A stretch of DNA of 64,000 nt from Bradyrhizobium sp. 170 (GCF_023101085.1 NZ_CP064703.1:4650001-4714000), one strand, 5' to 3'; counted from the stretch's first letter, positions 8,819 to 18,010 are shown. Numbers and translations: made by a program. The notes: generated by a model not told the origin, from the sequence alone.

Positions 8819-10138
8819 ATGGAACGAGCGCCGCGTATATCATTTACATCCCTCGGCTGCCCCAAGGCGCTGGTGGATTCCGAGCGCATCATCACCCGGC
8901 TGCGCGCCGAAGGTTATGAGCTAGCCCGGCGACACGACGGCGCCGATATCGTGATCGTCAACACCTGCGGCTTCCTCGACAGCGCCAAGCAGGAATCGCT
9001 CGGCGCCATTGGCGAAGCCATGGCCGAGAACGGCAAGGTCATCGTCACCGGCTGCATGGGCGCCGAACCGGAGCAGATTGAGGCGGCCTATCCCGGCGTG
9101 TTGTCGATCACAGGTCCGCAGCAATATGAGAGCGTGCTGGAAGCCGTGCACCGGGCGCTGCCGCCGGTCCACAACCCGCATCTCGATCTGGTGCCGCCGC
9201 AGGGCATCAAGCTGACGCCGCGGCACTACGCTTATCTGAAGATTTCCGAGGGCTGCAACAACCGCTGCAGCTTCTGCATCATTCCAAAGCTGCGCGGCGA
9301 TCTCGTGTCGCGCCCGGCCAATGACGTGCTGCGCGAGGCTGAAAAGCTGGTCGCCGCCGGCGTCAAGGAATTGCTGGTCATTTCGCAGGACACCTCGGCC
9401 TATGGCGTCGATATCAAATATGCCGACAGCCCGTGGAAGGACCGCCAGGTCCGCGCCAAATTCTTCGACCTCGCCAAAGAACTCGGCGATCTCGGCGCCT
9501 GGGTGCGGCTGCAATATGTCTACCCCTACCCGCATGTCGACGAAGTCATCGGCCTGATGACCGAGGGCAAGATTCTGCCCTATCTCGATATTCCCTTTCA
9601 GCATGCAAGCCCGGACGTGCTCCGGGCCATGAAGCGTCCGGCCCACCAGGAAAAGACGCTGGCGCGGATCCAGAAGTGGCGCGCGGAATGTCCTGACCTG
9701 ACGTTGCGCTCGACCTTCATCGTCGGCTTCCCCGGCGAAACCGATTCCGACTTTGCGTATTTGCTCGACTGGCTGGAAGAAGCCGAGATCGATCGGCTCG
9801 GCTGCTTCAAATACGAGCCGGTGGCGGGTGCTGCTTCCAACGCCATCGGCAATGCCGTGCCCGACGAAATCAAGCAGGAGCGCTGGAACGCGCTGATGGC
9901 CCGGCAGCAGAAAATCTCCGCCCGCCGCCTCAAACGCAAGGTCGGCACCCGGCAGCAGATCATCATCGACGAAGTCGGGCCGACGGTCGCAAAGGGTCGT
10001 TCAAAGGCCGATGCGCCGCAGATCGACGGCGCGGTCTATCTGTCCAGCCGCCGCCCGCTGAAGGTCGGCGAGATCGTCACCGCGAAGATCGAACGCGCGG
10101 ACCAGTATGATCTGCACGGCAGCGTCGCAGGGTTTTGA
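8819..10138 (+). CDS. rimO: ribosomal protein S12 methylthiotransferase RimO
   Basis: A 439-residue radical-SAM enzyme that adds a methylthio group to the conserved aspartate of ribosomal protein S12. The N-terminal UPF0004 domain carries Cys14, Cys50 and Cys79 for one 4Fe-4S cluster; the radical-SAM motif CNNRCSFC supplies Cys146, Cys150 and Cys153 for the other. A C-terminal TRAM domain follows. [14 protein letters not shown] at the N-terminus distinguishes it from the tRNA enzyme MiaB. Length is normal. It ends 242 bp before argD; that gap contains the candidate arginine leader described separately. Confidence 0.97.
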   Translation: MERAPRISFTSLGCPKALVDSERIITRLRAEGYELARRHDGADIVIVNTCGFLDSAKQESLGAIGEAMAENGKVIVTGCMGAEPEQIEAAYPGVLSITGPQQYESVLEAVHRALPPVHNPHLDLVPPQGIKLTPRHYAYLKISEGCNNRCSFCIIPKLRGDLVSRPANDVLREAEKLVAAGVKELLVISQDTSAYGVDIKYADSPWKDRQVRAKFFDLAKELGDLGAWVRLQYVYPYPHVDEVIGLMTEGKILPYLDIPFQHASPDVLRAMKRPAHQEKTLARIQKWRAECPDLTLRSTFIVGFPGETDSDFAYLLDWLEEAEIDRLGCFKYEPVAGAASNAIGNAVPDEIKQERWNALMARQQKISARRLKRKVGTRQQIIIDEVGPTVAKGRSKADAPQIDGAVYLSSRRPLKVGEIVTAKIERADQYDLHGSVAGF

Positions 10139-10153
10139 TCAAAGCGACGCCGC

Positions 10154-10183
10154 TTGACACGGCCTGCCATTCGGCTGTATGGG
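10154..10183 (+). promoter_or_regulatory. sigma-70-type promoter of the argD leader
   Basis: A perfect TTGACA at 10154-10159 is followed after 18 bases by TATGGG at 10178-10183 (or TGTATG at 10176 with a 16-base spacer). The predicted start of transcription, about 10190, falls almost on the ATG at 10192, so the transcript would be nearly leaderless. It lies after the rimO stop and points toward argD. Confidence 0.55.
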
Positions 10184-10191
10184 CCATCGCC

Positions 10192-10278
10192 ATGAAACTG
10201 AACCGGACCAACCGCCGCGCCTGCCTGCGTCGTCGCTCCAGCGACGATGGATTGCGCCGTGTCCGACGACTACGCTGA
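10192..10278 (+). CDS. candidate arginine-rich leader peptide of argD
   Basis: A 28-codon frame from ATG 10192 to TGA 10276-10278, beginning MKLNRTNRRACLRRR and ending RRVRRLR. Eleven of its 28 codons are arginine, including a run of three (10228-10236) and several pairs. There is no ribosome-binding site because the predicted transcript begins almost at the ATG, as is known for the trp leader peptide of Sinorhizobium. The run of three Arg codons forms the 5' side of a hairpin (10230-10247, TCGTCGC/GCGACGA). A terminator-like hairpin starts 26 nt after the stop and argD follows. Arg-rich frames also arise by chance in GC-rich DNA, so this remains inference. Confidence 0.5.
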   Translation: MKLNRTNRRACLRRRSSDDGLRRVRRLR

Positions 10279-10303
10279 TCGACTAGTTCAGCAACGTTTT
10301 CGA

Positions 10304-10336
10304 GAAGGCCGCACCCTCAAAAGTGCGGCCTTCTTG
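10304..10336 (+). terminator. terminator-like hairpin ahead of argD (candidate attenuator)
   Basis: An 11-bp perfect stem GAAGGCCGCAC / GTGCGGCCTTC encloses the loop CCTCAAAA, followed by the T-rich TTGCGTTT. It sits 165 bp after the rimO stop and 45 bp before the argD start. It could simply end the rimO transcript; its position behind the Arg-rich frame makes attenuation of argD the more interesting reading. Confidence 0.65.
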
Positions 10337-10380
10337 CGTTTCGGCCTGCCCCTTCCCCCAAAACCCCAGAGGAGATCGAC

Positions 10381-11577
10381 ATGACTGACGCTACCCATCC
10401 GTTCGACGCGCTGATGGAGATTACCGCTCGCCCGCCGGTGGTGTTCGTCCGCGGTGCGGGCTCCTATCTCTGGGACGACTCCCGCAAGCGCTATCTCGAC
10501 TTCGTCCAGGGCTGGGCCGTCAACGCGCTAGGCCATTCGCCGCCTGCCGTTGCGGAAGCGCTCGCCGCGCAGTCCAAGCTACTGCTGACGCCAAGCCCCG
10601 CCTTCTACAACGGTCCCAGCCTGAAGCTTGCGAAAGCGTTGGTCGAGAACAGCTGCTTCGATCAGGTTTTCTTCGCCAATTCAGGCGCGGAGGCCAATGA
10701 GGGCGCCATCAAGCTCGCGCGGAAGTACGGCGCGAAATACAAGAACGGCGCGTTCGAAATCATCACCTTCGAAGGCGGATTTCACGGCCGCACGCTCGCC
10801 ACCATGTCGGCGTCGGGCAAGAAGGCGTTCGAGCCGCTGTTCGAGCCGAAAGTATCGGGCTTCCGCAAGGCCAAACTCAACGACCTCGATTCAGTGAAGG
10901 CGCTGATCTCGGACAACACGGTCGCCGTGATGCTGGAGCCGATCCAGGGCGAAGCCGGCGTCTGGCCGGCGACGGATGAGTTCCTGAAGGCGTTGCGCGC
11001 GCTGACCAAGGAGCACGGGTTGTTGCTGATCGTCGACGAGATCCAGACCGGCATGGGCCGTACCGGCAAGCTGTTTCACTATGAACATGCCGAAATCGAG
11101 CCCGACATCATGACGCTCGGCAAGGGCATCGGCGGCGGCGTGCCGCTGGCCGCCCTGCTCGCGACCGCGCATGCGTCGTGCTTCGAGCACGGTGACCAGG
11201 GCGGTACCTTCAACGGCAATCCCTTGATGTGCGCCGCAGGGCTTGCCGTGCTTGAGGAGGTTTCAAAACCGGAATTCCTGAAAGCAGTGGCGGACGTCGG
11301 CCTTTTCCTGGAAAGCGAGTTGCAGAAACTGTCGGCGCGCCATGGTCTCGGCGAGGTGCGCGGCCGCGGACTGTTGCTGGCGCTCGACTTGAAACTGCCG
11401 ATCGGCGCCGCGATCGTGGCCGAGGCGCTTGCGGACGGCGTGCTCATCAACTCGCCGCAACCCGATGCGCTCCGCTTCATGCCGGCGCTCAACGTCACCC
11501 GCGAGGAGATATCGCTGATGATCGATTGCCTCGATGCGATTTTGGTCAAGGCAGGCGCGGCACGAAGGGTGGCTTAG
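10381..11577 (+). CDS. argD: acetylornithine aminotransferase (class III, PLP)
   Basis: A 398-residue class-III PLP aminotransferase of the ArgD group, which converts N-acetylglutamate semialdehyde to N-acetylornithine in arginine synthesis (and often succinyl-diaminopimelate in lysine synthesis). The cofactor-binding [11 protein letters not shown] (about 101-111), the [12 protein letters not shown] block (218-229) and the PLP lysine Lys248 in TLGKGIGGG are all present. AGGAGAT precedes the ATG at 10381. The gene stands alone here, without the argF neighbour common in rhizobia, so this may be one of two copies. Its leader looks like an arginine attenuator. Confidence 0.9.
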   Translation: MTDATHPFDALMEITARPPVVFVRGAGSYLWDDSRKRYLDFVQGWAVNALGHSPPAVAEALAAQSKLLLTPSPAFYNGPSLKLAKALVENSCFDQVFFANSGAEANEGAIKLARKYGAKYKNGAFEIITFEGGFHGRTLATMSASGKKAFEPLFEPKVSGFRKAKLNDLDSVKALISDNTVAVMLEPIQGEAGVWPATDEFLKALRALTKEHGLLLIVDEIQTGMGRTGKLFHYEHAEIEPDIMTLGKGIGGGVPLAALLATAHASCFEHGDQGGTFNGNPLMCAAGLAVLEEVSKPEFLKAVADVGLFLESELQKLSARHGLGEVRGRGLLLALDLKLPIGAAIVAEALADGVLINSPQPDALRFMPALNVTREEISLMIDCLDAILVKAGAARRVA

Positions 11578-11579
11578 CC

Positions 11580-11700
11580 CCAATCGTCATTGCGAGCGAA
11601 GCGAAGCAAGCCATCGCGCCACACGTGGAGGCATGGATTGCTTCGTCGCTCACGCTCCCTTGCGCAAACGCTTTGCGTTTGTCGCAGGCAATGGCGGCGG
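11580..11700. repeat. palindromic intergenic repeat, Bradyrhizobium type
   Basis: CATTGCGAGCGAAGCGAAGC at 11586 pairs loosely with GGATTGCTTCGTCGCTCACG further on, giving a long imperfect stem between the convergent argD and quinone reductase genes. I recall very similar palindromes between convergent genes across Bradyrhizobium genomes; copy number here cannot be checked. It may act as a transcription stop for both genes. Confidence 0.55.
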
Positions 11701-11704
11701 AGAC

Positions 11705-12679
11705 TTACGGCCGCAAGATCGCAGCCCCCGTCGTCGCCCTGCTCTCGAGCTCCGTATGCGCCTTCGCCGCGTCCTTCAGCGCATAGGCGTGGTTGATCGG
11801 CACGTGGAGCTTGCCGTTGATGACGGCGGCGAACAGCGTGTCGGCGCCTTCGAGCAGTTCCGCGCGGGTAGAGACATAGTCGTTCAGCTTCGGCCGCGTT
11901 GCAAACAGCGAACCGTGATTGTTGAGCTCAGTGAGCGGGAACGGCGGTACCGGGCCGGAGGCGTTGCCAAAACTCACGAACAGGCCGCGTGGCCGCAGGC
12001 ACGACAGCGAGCCCGGGAATGTGGTCTTGCCGACGCCGTCATAGACGACATCGCAGAGCTCGTTGCGGCTGATCTGTTTGACCCGCGCCACGAAGTCTTC
12101 CTCGTTGTAGAGGATGACGTGGTCGCAACCATTGGCGAGCGCGAGATCGGCCTTCGCCTTGGAACCCACGGTACCGATCACGTGCGCGCCGAGCGCCTTC
12201 GCCCACTGGCAGGCCAGCAGGCCGATGCCACCCGCGGCGGCATGGATCAGCACGCGGTGGCCGGGTTCGACCTTGAAGGTCTTGTGCAGGAGGTACCAGA
12301 CCGTCAGCCCCTTGAGCATCAGGACGGCGCCCTGCTCGTAGGTGATGTGGTCGGGCAGCTTGACCAGCTTGTCCGCCGGGATCACCCGCTCGCTGGCGTA
12401 GCCGCCGAGCGTGAAATAATAGGCGACGCGATCGCCGGGGTGAAAATTGGTGACGCCCGTCCCGACCGCCACGACCTCGCCCGCGGCTTCGTTTCCGGCG
12501 ATGAACGGCAGCCCCGGCGCCTTGTAGAGGCCGGTGCGGAAGTAGACGTCGATGAAATTCAGGCCGACGGCATGCTGACGGATGCGGACCTCGCCCGGTC
12601 CAGGCGCCGGCACGTCCACGTCCTCATACACCAGGGCTTCCGGACCCCCTACCTTGTGCACGCGCACGGCCTTGGTCAT
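11705..12679 (-). CDS. NADPH:quinone oxidoreductase, zeta-crystallin type
   Basis: A 324-residue zinc-free medium-chain reductase (QorA-like), reducing quinones with NADPH in the cytosol. It starts MTKAVRVHKVGGPEAL; GGGAGAG upstream of the ATG at 12679 supports this start over a longer frame reaching 12727. The N-terminal GroES-like domain is followed by the nucleotide-binding motif AAAGGIGLLACQWAKALGA. There are no zinc-ligand cysteines of alcohol dehydrogenases. It is monocistronic, convergent with argD. Confidence 0.9.
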   Translation of the reverse strand: MTKAVRVHKVGGPEALVYEDVDVPAPGPGEVRIRQHAVGLNFIDVYFRTGLYKAPGLPFIAGNEAAGEVVAVGTGVTNFHPGDRVAYYFTLGGYASERVIPADKLVKLPDHITYEQGAVLMLKGLTVWYLLHKTFKVEPGHRVLIHAAAGGIGLLACQWAKALGAHVIGTVGSKAKADLALANGCDHVILYNEEDFVARVKQISRNELCDVVYDGVGKTTFPGSLSCLRPRGLFVSFGNASGPVPPFPLTELNNHGSLFATRPKLNDYVSTRAELLEGADTLFAAVINGKLHVPINHAYALKDAAKAHTELESRATTGAAILRP

Positions 12680-12774
12680 GACAGTCTCTCCCTCGGTATT
12701 CCTGAAGCACCCAACTTGTAGGCGCAAACGAAAGCCATCCCCGCCGGGTTGTCAACTCGCCCGGCCGAACCCTG

Positions 12775-13500
12775 CTACCTGGCGACCTTCCTGCGGTTGC
12801 GCCTGGCGAGCACATTGAATAGTTCGACGGCCGCCGCGAACAACATGGCAAAGTAGATATAGCCGCGCGGGATGTGGAATTTGAATCCGTCAGCCACCAG
12901 CGCCACCCCGATCAGCACCAGGAACGCCAGCGCCAGCATCTTGGTGGTCGGGTGATCGGCCACGAACTTCGCCACCGGACCCGACGAGACGTACATGATC
13001 ACGCAGGCGATCACGACCGCCGCGATCATGATTTCGAGATCCTCCACCATCCCGATCGCCGTGATGATGGAGTCCAGCGAAAACACCATGTCGATGACGA
13101 TGATCTGCATGATCGCCCAGAAGAACACACTGGTTTTGGATTCGGTGTCGGGCTCGCCATGGCTCGCCTCGACTTCGGCATGAATTTCATGCGTTGCCTT
13201 CGCGATCAGGAATGCCCCGCCGGCGATCAAGATAATGTCGCGCCACGAAAGTTCGACGTCTCTCACGGTGACGACGGGCTCCGTCAGGCCGATCAGCCAC
13301 ACCAGGACGCTGAGCAGCACGATGCGAAACACCAGCGCAAGAAGCAGGCCGATCTGGCGTGCGCGTTTGGCCTGCGCGGGAGGAATGCGCGAGACGATCA
13401 CCGATATGAAAATGACGTTGTCGATGCCGAGCACGATTTCCAGCGCCGTCAAGGTCAACAGCGCCGCCCAGGCTTCCGGACTCGTCAATAATTCGATCAT
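12775..13500 (-). CDS. TerC-family integral membrane protein
   Basis: A 241-residue polytopic membrane protein of the TerC/Alx family with about seven hydrophobic spans. The acidic intramembrane motifs are clear: EIVLGIDNVIF near residue 21 and DMVFSLDSI in the middle. Related proteins are tied to manganese efflux or metal loading of exported proteins; tellurite resistance is only the historical name. Its ATG overlaps the TGA of pcs by 4 bp, so it is co-translated with the phospholipid enzyme. The C-terminus is basic (RRNRRKVAR). Confidence 0.9.
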   Translation of the reverse strand: MIELLTSPEAWAALLTLTALEIVLGIDNVIFISVIVSRIPPAQAKRARQIGLLLALVFRIVLLSVLVWLIGLTEPVVTVRDVELSWRDIILIAGGAFLIAKATHEIHAEVEASHGEPDTESKTSVFFWAIMQIIVIDMVFSLDSIITAIGMVEDLEIMIAAVVIACVIMYVSSGPVAKFVADHPTTKMLALAFLVLIGVALVADGFKFHIPRGYIYFAMLFAAAVELFNVLARRNRRKVAR

Positions 13501-14270
13501 GCCTTGAACGACTTGATTTGCCGGATCACGGCGTCACTTCCTATTACGTAAGCCGCGATGGCGCAAAGCCCGACGACGACGGGAGCGCCCACGTTGAAAT
13601 CGCAGACGAGCGTATAGATCGCCAGCACGGCTCCGATGGCCATCAGCCACAGGGTCAGCCAGCGCAAACGTACCACCCGGATCGGATGCAACACATGAAA
13701 CGGTGCGAATGTCAGCGCGATCAAGATGGCTATTCCGAGTGTCGACAGGGCCGGTGGCAGGTGCAGCAAGAACAAATAAAACGCCGCCGCGTTCCATAGC
13801 GCAGGGAAGCCGCGGAAGTGATTGTCGGACGCCTTCATGCGCCGGTCCGCGAAATAGAGCGCACCTGACACCGTAATGCCGATGCCGAGAATTGGCGCCG
13901 CCACCGGCAGCAGCATCCCGCTCGCCGTGATGGCATAGGCCGGCACGAAGACATAGGTCACGAAATCGACGACGAGATCGAGCACCTCGCCCGACCAGTT
14001 CGGCTGCAGCCGCACGACATCCAGCTTCCGCGCCAGCGGGCCGTCGATCGCATCGATGATCAGGGCGACGCCAAGCCAGCCGAACATGCTGGCCCAGTGT
14101 TCGCGCACGGCCTCCAGCATCGCCAACAACGCGATGCCCGCGCCCATCGCCGTGAAGATATGCACGGCGAATGCTGCGGTCCGCATTCGGCTGGTCGCGG
14201 GTGCGGAATCTGGCTCGGTTGTCTGGTCCATTGCTCCGGCAGTGCTATCAGGAATCGCTTCGATTTGCAT
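13497..14270 (-). CDS. pcs: phosphatidylcholine synthase (CDP-alcohol phosphatidyltransferase)
   Basis: A 257-residue membrane enzyme that condenses CDP-diacylglycerol with choline to form phosphatidylcholine, a route typical of rhizobia. After a polar N-terminus come about seven membrane spans; the CDP-alcohol transferase signature is seen as DAIDGPLAR and, after a spacer longer than in phosphatidylserine synthase, GEVLDLVVD. The start could be ATG 14270 or an internal ATG at 14231 (MDQTTEP), since the first residues are not conserved-looking. It overlaps terC by 4 bp and is divergent from the ubiH-like gene 95 bp away. Confidence 0.88.
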   Translation of the reverse strand: MQIEAIPDSTAGAMDQTTEPDSAPATSRMRTAAFAVHIFTAMGAGIALLAMLEAVREHWASMFGWLGVALIIDAIDGPLARKLDVVRLQPNWSGEVLDLVVDFVTYVFVPAYAITASGMLLPVAAPILGIGITVSGALYFADRRMKASDNHFRGFPALWNAAAFYLFLLHLPPALSTLGIAILIALTFAPFHVLHPIRVVRLRWLTLWLMAIGAVLAIYTLVCDFNVGAPVVVGLCAIAAYVIGSDAVIRQIKSFKA

Positions 14271-14365
14271 ATCGGCGCTTGCGGCGTTCCGCCGCGCGAT
14301 TGGGCGGAAACATTTCGGCCAGTTGATGGCTTGAAAATGCCGCCCCGAACGTCAATTGTCCCAAT

Positions 14366-15556
14366 ATGAACGATGCATCGCAAGTTTATGACGCCGCCGT
14401 GATCGGCGGCGGTCCGGCGGGATTGACCGCGGCCATCGCGCTGGCCGCGACTGGCGCGAAAACCGCCCTGCTCGCCCGTCGCGTCCCCTATGCCGACAAC
14501 CGCACCACGGCGCTGCTCGGGGCTTCCACCGACCTGCTCGAACGGCTGGAGGTCTGGTCCCGCTGCCGGGACAAGGCGGCCGCCTTGCGGACCATGCGCC
14601 TCGTCGACGACACCGGCCGGCTGATCCGCGCGCCAGAGGTGCGCTTCACCTCGGACGAGATCGGTCTCGAACAGTTCGGCTACAACATCGACAACCGCTC
14701 GCTGATGGTCGCCCTCGAAGAGCGTGCCGCCGGGCTTTCGAACCTGATCCGATTTGACGATGAGGCGGCAACGATCGACCCGCAGGACGCGACCGTCATC
14801 ATCTGGACCGGCAAGGGCGAGCAGCTTGCCGCGCGGCTCGTGATCGGCGCCGACGGGCGGCAATCGCCTTCCCGCGAGGCGGCCGGAATCGGGATCAGCC
14901 GGCGCGACCTGCATCAGTCGGCGCTGACGTTCAACATTTCCCATTCGCGGCCGCACAACGGCATCTCCACCGAATTTCACACCACGCAAGGTCCGTGCGT
15001 ATTCGTGCCCCTGCCCGGCAACCGCTGCAGCGTGGTGTGGGTCTCGGCAACCAGGGAAGCCGAGCGGCTGATGTCGCTCGGTGATGACGAATTGTCGGAG
15101 GCCGCGGAAAGGCAGTCTCACTCCATTCTCGGCCGCGTCCAGGTTGAAGCCGGCCGCAACCTGTTTCCGCTGACGATCGAGCGTCCCGACCAGTTCGCCA
15201 GCCGTCGCGTCGCACTGGTCGGCGAATCCGCCCATGTGGTGCCACCGATCGGCGCGCAGGGCCTCAACATGGGATTGCGCGATGCGGCCGATATCGCCGA
15301 CATCGCAGGCGGTGCGATCTCGCTCGGGGAAGATCCGGGATCGCCGGCGGTGCTGGCGCGTTATCAGTCCGCCCGCCGCGCCGACGTCGCGAGCCGGCTG
15401 ATTGCCATCGATGTCGCCAACCGCTCGCTGCTCAGCGATTTCTTAGGCATGCAATCGCTGCGCGCCGCCGGCATGCACCTGCTTGGTTCGTTCGGTCCGC
15501 TGCGGCGGCTCGCGATGCGCGAGGGATTGGCGCCGACCTGGAAGCGCGTGAGCTGA
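14366..15556 (+). CDS. UbiH/UbiF-family FAD-dependent hydroxylase (ubiquinone biosynthesis)
   Basis: A 396-residue flavoprotein monooxygenase of the UbiH/COQ6 family. The N-terminal dinucleotide site is AVIGGGPAGLTAAIALA (residues 11-27); the second FAD motif, usually GDAAH, reads GESAHVVPPIGAQGLNMGL. It probably hydroxylates the ubiquinone ring at the membrane; which position cannot be told from sequence. It is divergent from pcs. A long antisense frame inside it is only its shadow. Confidence 0.87.
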   Translation: MNDASQVYDAAVIGGGPAGLTAAIALAATGAKTALLARRVPYADNRTTALLGASTDLLERLEVWSRCRDKAAALRTMRLVDDTGRLIRAPEVRFTSDEIGLEQFGYNIDNRSLMVALEERAAGLSNLIRFDDEAATIDPQDATVIIWTGKGEQLAARLVIGADGRQSPSREAAGIGISRRDLHQSALTFNISHSRPHNGISTEFHTTQGPCVFVPLPGNRCSVVWVSATREAERLMSLGDDELSEAAERQSHSILGRVQVEAGRNLFPLTIERPDQFASRRVALVGESAHVVPPIGAQGLNMGLRDAADIADIAGGAISLGEDPGSPAVLARYQSARRADVASRLIAIDVANRSLLSDFLGMQSLRAAGMHLLGSFGPLRRLAMREGLAPTWKRVS

Positions 15557-15565
15557 CCATACTGC

Positions 15566-15633
15566 CGTAGCCCGGGCGAGCGAAGCGACCCCGGGGAGCG
15601 GTCCCGCATATCGCTTCGCTCATGCGGGCTACG
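15566..15633. repeat. palindromic intergenic repeat
   Basis: CGTAGCCCGG at 15566 and GGGCTACG near 15627 are the outer arms of a nested palindrome with two inner half-stems around GAGCGAAGCGA and TCGCTTCGCTC. It lies between the convergent hydroxylase and AEC transporter genes. I recall close relatives of this element in many Bradyrhizobium intergenic gaps; it may serve as a bidirectional terminator. Confidence 0.55.
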
Positions 15634-15714
15634 CTCATCGCGCCGCGAAGTGATTTTCTACTTTGCATGGGGTTGTTTTCGCGATTTTGTGGTTCGAGAA
15701 ACCCGCGCCACGCT

Positions 15715-16668
15715 TTATGGGAACACCAGCCGTCCGCTCTGGATGAACCACATCACGCTGGTCAGTGTGACCACCGAGGCAAAGGTCCCGATCAGGACGG
15801 CGACCGACGCCGGCTCGATCCAGGTATTGTTCTGCCGGGCGATCACGAACACGTTCAGCGCCGGCGGCAGTGCGGCCATCAGGACCGCGGTCGCCGCCCA
15901 GGGCTGCGCGAACGGCCCGAACAGCAGCATCAAGCCGAACACGATGAGCGGATGAACCAGCAGCTTGATCGCGATCACGCCGGGCACTTCCCAGGGCACG
16001 CGATCGAACGGGCGCAGCGCCACGGTGACGCCGAGTACGAACAGCGCGGTCGGCGCGGCCGCGTTCTGCAGGAACAGCAGCGTTTTGTCGATCGCAACGG
16101 GCAATTGAATTTGTAGCGCCGCAGCGAGCGCTCCGGCGGCAGCCGACATGATCAGCGGGTTCAGCACGATCTGCCGCACGGCGACACCAATCGCGTGCAG
16201 GAAGGAGGGATGCTTGCGATCGGTCAGCGCCATCAACAGTGGCACGATCGAGAACAGGAAAATGCTGTCGCAGCAGAAGATCAGCGCGGTCGGCGCCGCC
16301 GCCTTGCTGCCAAGCACCGCCAGCGCCAGCCCCGGTCCCATGTAGCCGATGTTTCCGTAGGCACCCGCAAGGCCGGAGATCGTCGCCTTGCGCAGCGAGA
16401 GCTCGCCGATGATTCGACCTGTCACCATCGCCAGCACGAAAGCGCTGATCGTGCCGATCGTCGTTGCGATCAGGAATGGCGGGTTGTTCAGTTCGGCGAA
16501 CGGTGTCTCCGACATGATGCGAAACAGCAACGCCGGCAGGGAAACATACAGCAGGAAGAAGTTCATCCAGGCGAGGCCCGATTCCGGAAGGCCCCTGGTC
16601 TTGCCGCAGGCAAAGCCGATGAAGATCAGGCCGAAATAGGGAAGCGCGAGGTTGAGGATATCGAGCAT
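15715..16668 (-). CDS. AEC-family transporter (auxin efflux carrier type)
   Basis: A 317-residue inner-membrane transporter with about ten hydrophobic spans arranged as two halves, as in the bile/arsenite/AEC transporter superfamily. Recognisable blocks are NFFLLYVSLPALLFRIM, GLAGAYGNIGYMGPGLAL and the C-terminal ALPPALNVFVIARQ. Bacterial members move organic acids such as malonate or malate; the substrate here is unknown. A longer frame on the same strand (to 16723) is in another phase and is spurious. Confidence 0.88.
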   Translation of the reverse strand: MLDILNLALPYFGLIFIGFACGKTRGLPESGLAWMNFFLLYVSLPALLFRIMSETPFAELNNPPFLIATTIGTISAFVLAMVTGRIIGELSLRKATISGLAGAYGNIGYMGPGLALAVLGSKAAAPTALIFCCDSIFLFSIVPLLMALTDRKHPSFLHAIGVAVRQIVLNPLIMSAAAGALAAALQIQLPVAIDKTLLFLQNAAAPTALFVLGVTVALRPFDRVPWEVPGVIAIKLLVHPLIVFGLMLLFGPFAQPWAATAVLMAALPPALNVFVIARQNNTWIEPASVAVLIGTFASVVTLTSVMWFIQSGRLVFP

Positions 16669-16791
16669 CTCGAAAACGTCTTTTCGTCAGTGATTTCGGG
16701 GGTATGGCGCCGGACGTGGCCACTAGATGTAAAGGTTAATTCGTCCTATTGCCCCTAGCATCGGCCACAATCATGGTCTATTCGACGGGAC

Positions 16792-17124
16792 ATGATTAAA
16801 GCGCGCACCGCCAAATTTCAGATCGGGCAGATTGTCCGCCACCGGGTGTTTTCATTCCGGGGCGTGATTTTCGATATCGATCCGGAATTCAACAATACCG
16901 AGGAGTGGTGGTTGTCCATCCCCGAGGAGGTTCGGCCTCACAAGGATCAGCCGTTCTATCACCTGCTCGCGGAAAATTCGGAGTCCGAATACGTCGCCTA
17001 TGTCTCCGAACAAAACCTGCTGCCGGACGATTCCGGCGAGCCGATCCGGCATTCGCAGGTGGCCGAGATCTTCGTGAAGGACAAGTCAGGCGGCTACCGC
17101 CCGCGCAATCCTTCGCTGAACTAG
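16792..17124 (+). CDS. hspQ: heat shock protein HspQ
   Basis: A 110-residue protein of the HspQ/YccV family: FQIGQIVRHRVFSFRGVIFD at the N-terminus and PEEVRPHKDQPFYHLLAEN in the centre are diagnostic. In enterobacteria HspQ acts as a substrate-specificity factor for the Lon protease and binds hemimethylated oriC DNA. It is a single gene with a strong terminator 20 bp downstream. Length is normal. Confidence 0.93.
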   Translation: MIKARTAKFQIGQIVRHRVFSFRGVIFDIDPEFNNTEEWWLSIPEEVRPHKDQPFYHLLAENSESEYVAYVSEQNLLPDDSGEPIRHSQVAEIFVKDKSGGYRPRNPSLN

Positions 17125-17143
17125 CGATCTTTGCCCGCAATAA

Positions 17144-17170
17144 AAAAGGCGCCCTGCTCGGGCGCCTTTT
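17144..17170 (+). terminator. bidirectional intrinsic terminator
   Basis: AAAAGGCGCCC and GGGCGCCTTTT form an 11-bp stem around TGCTC, with A and T runs on both sides, so it can stop transcription from hspQ and from the convergent IalB-family gene. Confidence 0.9.
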
Positions 17171-17194
17171 GTGTTTTGTCGAACGATGCGGCTC

Positions 17195-18010
17195 TTACTT
17201 CGCCGCCGGATTGGCGCCGCCGCCCCCCTCGAGCTTCTTGCGCTGCTCCTCAGCCTTCTTCTGCAGCTCTTCCTGCAGTTTCTTCTGGTTTTCCTCGAAC
17301 TGCTTCGGGTCGGTCGGCGGACCGTCATAGGCCTTGGCGAACTCACCCGCGAGCGGCAGCGGCAGCGTCAGCGGCGCGCCATTGGAATTGATCGCCTGAA
17401 CAACGAGATTCTGGCCCTTCTTCATGCTGGCGATCAACTCGGGGGTTGCTTCGTAGTCGGACATGCAACCGTTCTGGAAGCAGATGACGTAGGGGCCCTG
17501 CATCGGCGCATTGCTGTCGACGATGATCCGGGTTCCGTGCACGAGCTGCATGCCGAGCGGCAGGGTCACGCGCAGGAGCTTCTTCGGTTCGCCTTCCGGC
17601 TCAATGATGACGGCGGCGATGACGGGCTGGCCGGACTCGATGCGGCCGTCCTTGCCGGTGAAGCAAACCTGCTTGGCGCCGGCTTCCTGGCCCTTGAGGC
17701 AGAACTTGGTCCAGGGCGCGTAGATCAGCTGGACCTGCTGTTCCTGCGGCTGGGCGGCGGCGGGAGGAGCGCCGGCCGGAGGGGCCTGCGCGGCCGGGGC
17801 GGGAGCCTTGGGAGCAGCCTTCGGAGGCGCTTTTGGCGCCGCTGGAGCCGGCGCAGGCGCTTGCGCCAACTTGGTCGCGCCTGGCGCCGGCGCGGGCTGC
17901 TGGGCTTGCGCACCCGAAGCGATCAACGTTGCCGACAATGCCGAGGCCGCCAACAGGGCCAAGATCTGCCCACGCGGCCGGATCGACCCGGCCAAGATAC
18001 CGAAATTCAT
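17195..18010 (-). CDS. invasion-associated locus B (IalB) family protein, exported
   Basis: A 271-residue secreted protein. The ATG at 18010 opens a signal peptide (hydrophobic run ILALLAASALSATLIASG, cleavage likely after AQA). Residues about 35-95 are a Pro/Ala-rich linker. The IalB domain (PF06776) follows with WTKFCLKGQEAGAKQVCFTG and later ICFQNGC, whose cysteines probably pair in the periplasm. The C-terminus is a Lys/Glu/Gln-rich helical tail. The family is named from Bartonella invasion factors but is widespread in free-living Rhizobiales, so the name does not imply pathogenicity. Confidence 0.88.
   Translation of the reverse strand: MNFGILAGSIRPRGQILALLAASALSATLIASGAQAQQPAPAPGATKLAQAPAPAPAAPKAPPKAAPKAPAPAAQAPPAGAPPAAAQPQEQQVQLIYAPWTKFCLKGQEAGAKQVCFTGKDGRIESGQPVIAAVIIEPEGEPKKLLRVTLPLGMQLVHGTRIIVDSNAPMQGPYVICFQNGCMSDYEATPELIASMKKGQNLVVQAINSNGAPLTLPLPLAGEFAKAYDGPPTDPKQFEENQKKLQEELQKKAEEQRKKLEGGGGANPAAK

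Noticed and set aside
14060..15235. 391-codon minus-strand frame overlapping the UbiH-like gene and pcs
   Set aside because: It runs through two real genes and is Gly/Arg-rich without motifs.
15635..16723. 362-codon minus-strand frame over the AEC transporter
   Set aside because: Wrong phase of the transporter; the 15715-16668 frame has the membrane spans and family blocks.
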